Positions 22,191 to 26,453 of a DNA stretch of 26,453 nt are shown piece by piece. Made by a program: the position numbers and the translations under genes. Below the pieces are notes generated by a model. That model ran no database searches, was not told where the DNA came from, and saw nothing but the letters and a program-made list of their open reading frames with translations. Where the stretch lies: the IMG/VR virus record IMGVR_UViG_3300027852_000156, positions 1-26,453 of that record. The stretch is one strand, 5' to 3'. The stretch's first letter is position 1. Each line of letters begins with the position of its first letter. Source of the DNA: a virus.

Positions 22191-23693
22191 TTGACCGAGT
22201 TCGCTTTCAAGACCAAACCTTTCGAACACCAAGAGCGTATTTGGCGCGAGACCCGCGATGAGCGGGAGTTTGGTATCTTTTGGGAGCAAGGGACCGGGAA
22301 GTCTAAGCTTACCATTGATACGGTCTCCTGGGCCCACGCAAAAGGGGATATCAACGGAGCCTTAGTTGTAGCACCGTCAGGGGTTCACGCTAACTGGACG
22401 AGCGACGAGCTTCCCTACCACCTCCACCCTATGTTCCCGGGGAAGCGGTTCACCTACTACAGCGACAAGGCGAACAATAAGGGCTTCCAGAGGGAAGCGA
22501 AGGAGGTCCTTCAAGGGAACGGCCTCAACTGGCTGTCTATGACCTACGACGCCTTCAAGACCGAGAAGGGAAAAACTCTTGCTTGGAACTATTTCCAGAA
22601 GCGGAAGGTCGCGATCATTCTTGACGAGAGCGGTCGGATAAAGAACCCGAAAGCCCAGATCACGAAGAGCCTCCTCAAGGCAGGAGGCTTCGGGGGTATG
22701 CGCCGGGTCCTTGATGGGACGCCGGTCCCCAATTCGCCTCTGGACGTCTACACTCCAATTGAGTTCCTGAACTCGAAGTTCTGGAACGGCCACCGCTTCT
22801 CCAACTATCACGTATTCTCCCGATACTTTGGGCAGTGGGCTAAGATCAAGAGCCCGCAGGGTCACTCCTTCGATATCTGCCGGGGCTACAGGAACCTTGA
22901 TGAGTTAGAGGTTATGGTCAAGCAGATATCTACCAGAGTTCTCAAGGAGGACGTCCTCGACCTCCCTCCGAAGCTCTATAACAAGCTGCGTTTCGAGATG
23001 ACACCGAAGCAGTGCCGGGTCTACGATGAATTGCGCACGGAATACTTCGTCCAGCTTGAGAAGGGCGACGTCTTCGCCGAGCTTGCTATCGTCCGCCTTC
23101 TCCGCCTTGCTCAAGTAACTTCGGGCTACCTCCCGGTGGAGGACGACGATGAGAACGTCACCCTGGTTCCTGTTGACGACCGGAACCCGAGGATGGACGC
23201 TATGACCGACGCCGCCCGGGATATGCCTCATAAGTGTATCATCTGGAGCCGGTTTCGTCAGGACGTCGATCTCATTCAGGATCGGCTGAACCGAATGTAC
23301 AAGAAAGGGGAGATCAAAGGGCGCGCTGTCGAGTACCACGGCGGATCGACCGAGAGCGAACTAGCCGAGGCTCGGGATAAGTTCCAGAATGGATCGCTGG
23401 AGGACGCTCAGTTCTTTGTATCGACCCAAGCGAAGGGATCGACTGGGATCACCCTTCACAAGTCGAAGTCAACTTGGTACTACAACAATACCTTCCGCCT
23501 CGACCACAGGCAGCAATCGGAAGATCGGAACCACCGCGCGGGTATGGATACCAACCCGGTGAACTATACAGACTTTCTCGCTCTGAAGAAGGGCGAGCCA
23601 ACTATCGACGGCTATGTGCTGAATGCGCTTTTGACCAAGTTCAATATCGCAAAGCAAGTGACCGGTGACAACCTACGAGAGTGGCTATCATGA
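22191..23693 (+). CDS. SNF2/DEAD-like superfamily 2 helicase
   Basis: 500 residues from TTG 22191, with AAAAGGAGA positioned just upstream; no ATG fits. Residues 11-14 (FEHQ) supply a Q-like motif; Walker A is QGTGKSKL (33-40, Lys37); motif II is LDESGRIKNPKAQ (144-156), with DESG in place of DEAH/DESH; motif III is LDGTPVPNSPLD (174-185). The C-terminal RecA-like half has CIIWSRFRQDVDLIQDRL and, near 415-455, STGITLHKSKSTWYYNNTFR and QQSEDRNHRAG (motifs V and VI). This is the phage SNF2-like helicase family found in replication modules. It would use ATP to move on or remodel DNA during replication or recombination. Exact substrate is unknown. Confidence 0.9.
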   Translation: MTEFAFKTKPFEHQERIWRETRDEREFGIFWEQGTGKSKLTIDTVSWAHAKGDINGALVVAPSGVHANWTSDELPYHLHPMFPGKRFTYYSDKANNKGFQREAKEVLQGNGLNWLSMTYDAFKTEKGKTLAWNYFQKRKVAIILDESGRIKNPKAQITKSLLKAGGFGGMRRVLDGTPVPNSPLDVYTPIEFLNSKFWNGHRFSNYHVFSRYFGQWAKIKSPQGHSFDICRGYRNLDELEVMVKQISTRVLKEDVLDLPPKLYNKLRFEMTPKQCRVYDELRTEYFVQLEKGDVFAELAIVRLLRLAQVTSGYLPVEDDDENVTLVPVDDRNPRMDAMTDAARDMPHKCIIWSRFRQDVDLIQDRLNRMYKKGEIKGRAVEYHGGSTESELAEARDKFQNGSLEDAQFFVSTQAKGSTGITLHKSKSTWYYNNTFRLDHRQQSEDRNHRAGMDTNPVNYTDFLALKKGEPTIDGYVLNALLTKFNIAKQVTGDNLREWLS

Positions 23694-24049
23694 GCACCAG
23701 AGTTTTCGTCCCCTACCGACCTCAGAGGTACGACCGCAACAAGGGCGGTCTCGTCGATACGTTCCCGAGCCTGTTCAAGGCCGAGACGTTCGGGGAGATG
23801 ACTTTCTTGTTAACCTCTTCTGTTAAGCCGTTCAATACGCGGCCAATAATCGACGAGCTTAGGGAGAAGCTGGAGGACTTCACTGAGGAGGATTATGTAC
23901 TCTTAGTGGGCAATCCAATTATCATGAGCCTAGTGGCTACAATTGCGGCTGACGCCTCTGGAGGCCCCGTTCGTTTCCTACAGTGGAGCGATGGGGCCTA
24001 TGTCGAGGTTGAGGCAGACCTGTCCGATCCGGACCCTGAAGACCAATAA
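23690..24049 (+). CDS. Conserved phage protein linked to replication genes
   Basis: 119 residues from ATG 23690, overlapping the helicase stop as ATGA. Features include a basic N-terminus (RVFVPYRPQRYDRNKGG), the segment ETFGEMTFLLTSSVKPFNTR, then DFTEEDYVLLVGNPIIMSLV and AATIAADASGGPVRFLQWSD, and an acidic C-terminus. Proteins with the pattern 'DYxLxxGxPxxxxxxxxIAA...RxLxWxR' are common in tailed phages and have no assigned function. Coupling to the helicase suggests a shared process, but nothing in the sequence proves it. Confidence 0.75.
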   Translation: MSTRVFVPYRPQRYDRNKGGLVDTFPSLFKAETFGEMTFLLTSSVKPFNTRPIIDELREKLEDFTEEDYVLLVGNPIIMSLVATIAADASGGPVRFLQWSDGAYVEVEADLSDPDPEDQ

Positions 24050-24056
24050 CGAACGC

Positions 24057-24085
24057 TTGACCGCCTCGCCTCGGGGAAGTATAAC
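24057..24085 (+). promoter_or_regulatory. Sigma70-type promoter candidate
   Basis: TTGACC (24057-24062), a 17-base spacer and TATAAC (24080-24085) lie in the 61-base gap after the gene ending at 24049. A start near 24092 would give a leader of about 20 bases containing the AGAAAAGGAG site of the gene at 24111. This is the best promoter-like match I see in the window. Confidence 0.65.
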
Positions 24086-24110
24086 GTCTAAGTAGAAAAG
24101 GAGCACCAAC

Positions 24111-24389
24111 GTGGCTTATGTAACAGATTTTTATGTTGAAAGCGACTACGAGGAAGAGTACGACGGCGACACGGGGAAGTGGTCCCACTACGCCGTAAAC
24201 CGCGAGACCGGCGAGCGTAAACAATTAGACGTGTCGCCAAACTATTCGTATGTCCCAGTTGAAAGCTGGTGTCTGCTAGTAGCGTTGGACTTTCCTACCA
24301 GGGCCGACGTCCCCGGGGGTTGTATAGGCCCCTTGGGACATTCTGACCTTATCAAAATCAAGAAGAGCCTAGAAATGGAGAATAGCTAA
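24111..24389 (+). CDS. Hypothetical phage protein with GTG start
   Basis: 92 residues from GTG 24111 behind AGAAAAGGAG. The N-terminal half is acidic and tyrosine-rich (VESDYEEEYDGDTGKWSHYA), and the second half is more hydrophobic, with two cysteines (SWCLLVALDFPTRADVPGGC). No family recognised. The stop overlaps the next start as TAATG, so it is coupled to the following gene. The promoter-like site just upstream suggests it opens a new transcript. Confidence 0.65.
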   Translation: MAYVTDFYVESDYEEEYDGDTGKWSHYAVNRETGERKQLDVSPNYSYVPVESWCLLVALDFPTRADVPGGCIGPLGHSDLIKIKKSLEMENS

Positions 24390-24937
24390 TGGCTGATGTA
24401 GATATCTTTGGAAACGACGGCGTAGAGGCGGGCGATAACCTGCTCGCGTCGATAGCGGCGACGGTCGTCGATATGAAGGAGGCCCAAGCAAAAGTAGCTG
24501 CTGCGGAAGAAGCTTTCAACGTCGCCAAGCAGAACCTTCGGAAGATCGCCGAGGATACTCTCCCAGCGCTTATGGACGAAGCCGGGCAGCGCGAACTTAC
24601 TACAGCCGACGGCTACAAGGTAACGGTCGCCGAGACCGTCCGCGCCCATATCAAGGCGGATAATCAACCGAAAGCGTTTGCTTGGCTTATTGCTAATGGT
24701 CACGACCGGCTTATCCAGCGTGAGTTCAAGATGAAATTCGCGAACAATCAAATGGAAAACGCAAACAATTTTGAAGCCGCCATTACCCGTATGGAAGACT
24801 TGCCTGACTACGACGACAAGACCTCCGTCCACCCGGCGAGCCTGTCCTCGTTTGTTAAGGCCGAGCTTGAGGCCGGTCGTGATGTACCGATTGACCTGCT
24901 GGGCGTCCACCGACAACGAGTTGCGAAAGTTAAGTGA
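24389..24937 (+). CDS. Conserved phage protein with N-terminal coiled coil
   Basis: 182 residues. Residues about 20-65 form a helix with heptad character (VVDMKEAQAKVAAAEEAFNV, then AKQNLRKIAEDTLPALMDEA). The middle has a beta-hairpin-like piece (RELTTADGYKVTVAETVRAH), followed by FAWLIANGHDRLIQREFKMK, and the end has LSSFVKAELEAGRDVPIDLL. This pattern is common in phage replication/recombination neighbourhoods, usually next to single-strand-binding-type genes, and is annotated as unknown. A role alongside the SSB-like protein is inferred from adjacency. Confidence 0.75.
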   Translation: MADVDIFGNDGVEAGDNLLASIAATVVDMKEAQAKVAAAEEAFNVAKQNLRKIAEDTLPALMDEAGQRELTTADGYKVTVAETVRAHIKADNQPKAFAWLIANGHDRLIQREFKMKFANNQMENANNFEAAITRMEDLPDYDDKTSVHPASLSSFVKAELEAGRDVPIDLLGVHRQRVAKVK

Positions 24938-25126
24938 TAGCCAGTCGTAACGGCTAGGCCTATGGGGAGCCAGAGCGTAACGGGGTGTTAAAGTCTCCCT
25001 CTCAAATCCCCACCCTAATAGCGTCACCTGCTTAGTGGTGAGACTTGCGGAAGCTCCGCTGACGTCGATATGGTCTCTGGGCGACGTTAAGCGATCCCGG
25101 ACCGAGAAAGCCCAAGGAGGGCAACT
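24938..25126 (+). ncRNA. Structured 189-base leader or small RNA candidate
   Basis: No credible gene lies in this gap. Several stems can form: GGGAG (24965-24969) with CTCCC (24995-24999); GGGTG (24983-24987) with CACCC (25011-25015); TCACC (25024-25028) with GGTGA (25037-25041); GCGGA (25047-25051) with TCCGC (25055-25059); and GACGTCG (25061-25067) with CGACGTT (25082-25088). The first two interlock (pseudoknot-like) or are alternatives. GTAACGG occurs twice (24946 and 24976). The last stem ends about 28 bases before the AAGGAGGG site of the downstream gene. An autoregulatory leader or small RNA are both possible; it does not fold as a tRNA. Confidence 0.4.
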
Positions 25127-26041
25127 ATGACTGATACTAAGGTAGCAACCAAAGAGGAAGCCGGTCTCCCGGCCCCTCTCGACTTTGGGGAAGACGCCGG
25201 TCAAGGTTTTGATAACCAAGACAGCTCGTTTATCTCCATTCCGTTCCTGAACCTTCTTCAGGCGATGTCTCCTCAGATTGACGAAGAGAAGTACGAGGCC
25301 CAGTCTCCGAAGGCCGGTATGTTCTTCAATACGGTCACTGAAGATTTCATCGCTGGTAAAGACGGCATTGAGATTGTCCCCGCCGATATCCAGCGTGTCT
25401 ACGTTGAGTGGGTTCCTCGGGACAATGGAGGAGGACTTGTAGCCGTCCATGACCCAAATGACCCGGCGACGAAGAAGCTGATTGCCGAAGGGGACGGCTA
25501 TGGCGTAATCCAGCTCGAAAACGGAAATGAGCTGATTGAAACTTTTTACCTCTATGGGATCACCGTTGAGGGCGAAAGCGCAACAGGCATGATCGTCGTT
25601 CCGTTCACTTCGACGAAGATCAAAGTCTTGAAAGGTATCAACACAAAGTTGAACACCTTTGCCCACCGACGCTTTGGTATGCGGGGCAAACCTCCGATGT
25701 TCTCCCACCGTCTGCGTATGACGTCGTCGAAAGAGAAGAACAACAAAGGCGACTTCTACAACTACGCCGTAACCTCTGCTGTCACCGCTTTCGAGCACGA
25801 CGGTAAGAAAGGTCACAGCACTGTGGTTGACGCTCTGTTCGACGCGAAGGTCTTGAAGAAAGGCGACGTTGTTCCTAACGTTCTTGCCTCAATGATCTCT
25901 CCCGGCGACGAGCGCTATGAAGAAGCCAAGAACTGTCTCCAGATGGTCCGTTCAGGCGAAGCGAAGGCTGACTATGAAAGCCAATCCGCAGCCGGTAGCG
26001 ACGCCGGGAGCAGCGGAGATAACGGCGAAGTGCCTTTCTAG
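25127..26041 (+). CDS. Probable phage single-stranded-DNA-binding protein
   Basis: 304 residues behind a strong AAGGAGGG site. The N-terminal part (FISIPFLNLLQAMSPQIDEE, AGMFFNTVTEDFIAG) and the middle (GIEIVPADIQRVYVEWVPRD, GLVAVHDPNDP) match a widespread phage family found near helicase and recombination genes. Residues 175-215 are basic (KIKVLKGINTKLNTFAHRRF), a likely DNA-contact region. The last 35 residues are disordered, Ser/Gly/Asp-rich and end in GDNGEVPF. This resembles the acidic C-terminal tip of bacterial SSBs (DDDIPF), which recruits replication and repair enzymes. The SSB role is inferred from tip, basic region and neighbours; no OB-fold was confirmed. Confidence 0.7.
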   Translation: MTDTKVATKEEAGLPAPLDFGEDAGQGFDNQDSSFISIPFLNLLQAMSPQIDEEKYEAQSPKAGMFFNTVTEDFIAGKDGIEIVPADIQRVYVEWVPRDNGGGLVAVHDPNDPATKKLIAEGDGYGVIQLENGNELIETFYLYGITVEGESATGMIVVPFTSTKIKVLKGINTKLNTFAHRRFGMRGKPPMFSHRLRMTSSKEKNNKGDFYNYAVTSAVTAFEHDGKKGHSTVVDALFDAKVLKKGDVVPNVLASMISPGDERYEEAKNCLQMVRSGEAKADYESQSAAGSDAGSSGDNGEVPF

Positions 26042-26059
26042 GCTCTAACCGTTATGGTC

Positions 26060-26091
26060 CCCGGGGCGCGTAGTTCTCACCGCGCCCCGGG
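26060..26091 (+). terminator. GC-rich hairpin after the SSB-like gene
   Basis: CCCGGGGCGCG (26060-26070), a 10-base loop and CGCGCCCCGGG (26081-26091) form a perfect 11-pair stem. The following bases (TACTAAAATC) are not a U-tract, so it may act as a transcript-end stabiliser or attenuator more than a classic terminator. Confidence 0.6.
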
Positions 26092-26118
26092 TACTAAAAT
26101 CAGAAAAGGAGAGGTACA

Positions 26119-26394
26119 GTGGTCTACGTTGACGACATGGAAGCGCCCTATGGCCGAATGAAGATGTGCCATATGATGGCTGATACTCCGGAGGAGCTTC
26201 TAGCCATGGCCTATAAAATCGGCGTAGACAAAAAGTGGATCCAAAAGGCCGGAACGATCTACGAACATTTTGACGTAGCTATGTCGAAGAAGAAACTGGC
26301 TATAGAGGCCGGAGCCAAACAGATAACCCGCCGTGAGGTAGGTGCGATCCTGAAGGAACGCCGGAGGGAGCTTCTCAATGAAATGGACAAGTGA
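26119..26394 (+). CDS. DUF4031-family phage protein
   Basis: 91 residues from GTG 26119 behind AGAAAAGGAGAGG. The whole length matches DUF4031: VYVDDMEAPYGRMKMCHMMA, DTPEELLAMAYKIGVDKKW, then EHFDVAMSKKKLAIEAGAKQ and ITRREV. The conserved YGRM.MCHM.AD and HFDV.MSK segments are intact. The family is common in phage replication modules and small bacterial operons and has no proven activity. The conserved Cys, His and Asp residues might form a metal or nucleotide site. It overlaps the next gene by 17 bases. Confidence 0.88.
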   Translation: MVYVDDMEAPYGRMKMCHMMADTPEELLAMAYKIGVDKKWIQKAGTIYEHFDVAMSKKKLAIEAGAKQITRREVGAILKERRRELLNEMDK

Positions 26395-26453
26395 GCAGGA
26401 CGTCGCCCTCAGGGAGGTAGCAGAGTGGATACGGAACCCCGGAGCCAAACAGG
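26378..26453 (+). CDS. Start of a probable RecD/Dda-like helicase (partial)
   Basis: An ATG at 26378, with GGAGGGAG 6 bases upstream, opens a frame that runs off the right edge (25 codons). It reads MKWTSEQDVALREVAEWIRN, then PGAKQ. This resembles the N-terminus of phage superfamily 1B helicases (RecD/Dda-like), where a W(S/T).EQ..AL..V..W Q-motif region comes shortly before the Walker A motif. The Walker motif would lie just outside the window, so the call rests on the short N-terminus and the replication context only. Confidence 0.6.
   Translation, partial: MKWTSEQDVALREVAEWIRNPGAKQ

Noticed and set aside
24960-25020. Possible tRNA (CTCAAAT T-loop-like stretch near 25000)
   Set aside because: The flanking 5-base arms do not pair, and no acceptor stem or anticodon arm can be drawn.
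24386-25816. 476-codon open frame on the minus strand
   Set aside because: It lies antisense to two well-supported + strand genes and the structured gap, has no ribosome binding site or recognisable domain, and reads as an arginine/valine-rich shadow of the opposite codon bias. Its length is notable but all other genes here are on the + strand.
1-26453. CRISPR arrays, insertion sequences, integrase, or defence islands
   Set aside because: No regularly spaced repeat array, no transposase or integrase motifs, and no known defence domain were seen; the gene order is that of a phage structural, lysis and replication module.

Overview
The window is a contiguous piece of a tailed double-stranded DNA phage (or prophage) genome with long, non-contractile (siphovirus-type) tail genes. 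All genes I accept lie on the + strand, most overlap by 1 to 20 bases (ATGA, TAATG and GTGA junctions), and both edges cut through genes. An overlapping inner/outer spanin pair and a muramidase endolysin point to a Gram-negative host. The style of the capsid, hub and connector genes resembles phages of Proteobacteria, with alphaproteobacterial phages a reasonable guess. I cannot fix the host from sequence alone.

Head region (1 to about 7440): the C-terminus of a MuF-like minor head protein, three small ORFs (one with a zinc-ribbon pattern), a scaffold protein, the major capsid protein, a possible decoration protein, an acidic/coiled-coil protein, a small basic protein, a possible jelly-roll protein, a DnaT-like head-tail connector carrying an inserted domain, a probable head-closure protein and a tail terminator. 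Tail region (7457 to 19177): a large tail tube protein with two inserted repeats, tail assembly chaperones G and G-T made by -1 frameshifting on GGGAAAC, a gp10-like protein, the tape measure, a distal tail protein, a four-cysteine hub protein, a J-like central tail protein and a receptor-binding fibre. Strong hairpin/terminator-like structures follow the scaffold, capsid and tube genes and probably tune structural protein ratios.

Lysis region (19174 to 22021): a holin candidate, an inner spanin with an overlapping outer-spanin lipoprotein, two further membrane proteins, a muramidase endolysin with a peptidoglycan-binding domain and C-terminal membrane segments, and a 38-residue membrane mini-ORF. 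A 169-base palindrome-rich gap follows.

Replication/early region (22191 to the end): a SNF2/DEAD-like helicase, a small conserved phage protein, a promoter-like site, two further phage proteins, a 189-base structured non-coding stretch, a candidate single-stranded-DNA-binding protein with an SSB-like C-terminal tip, a DUF4031 protein, and the first 25 codons of a probable RecD/Dda-type helicase. Several genes here use non-ATG starts (TTG or GTG) behind an identical AGAAAAGGAG ribosome binding site.

Nothing here is clearly an unknown defence or mobile system. The most interesting items are the frameshift cassette with tandem Shine-Dalgarno-like stimulators, the domain insertion in the connector, the unusual lysis cassette, the repeats flanking the scaffold gene, and the structured leader ahead of the SSB-like gene.
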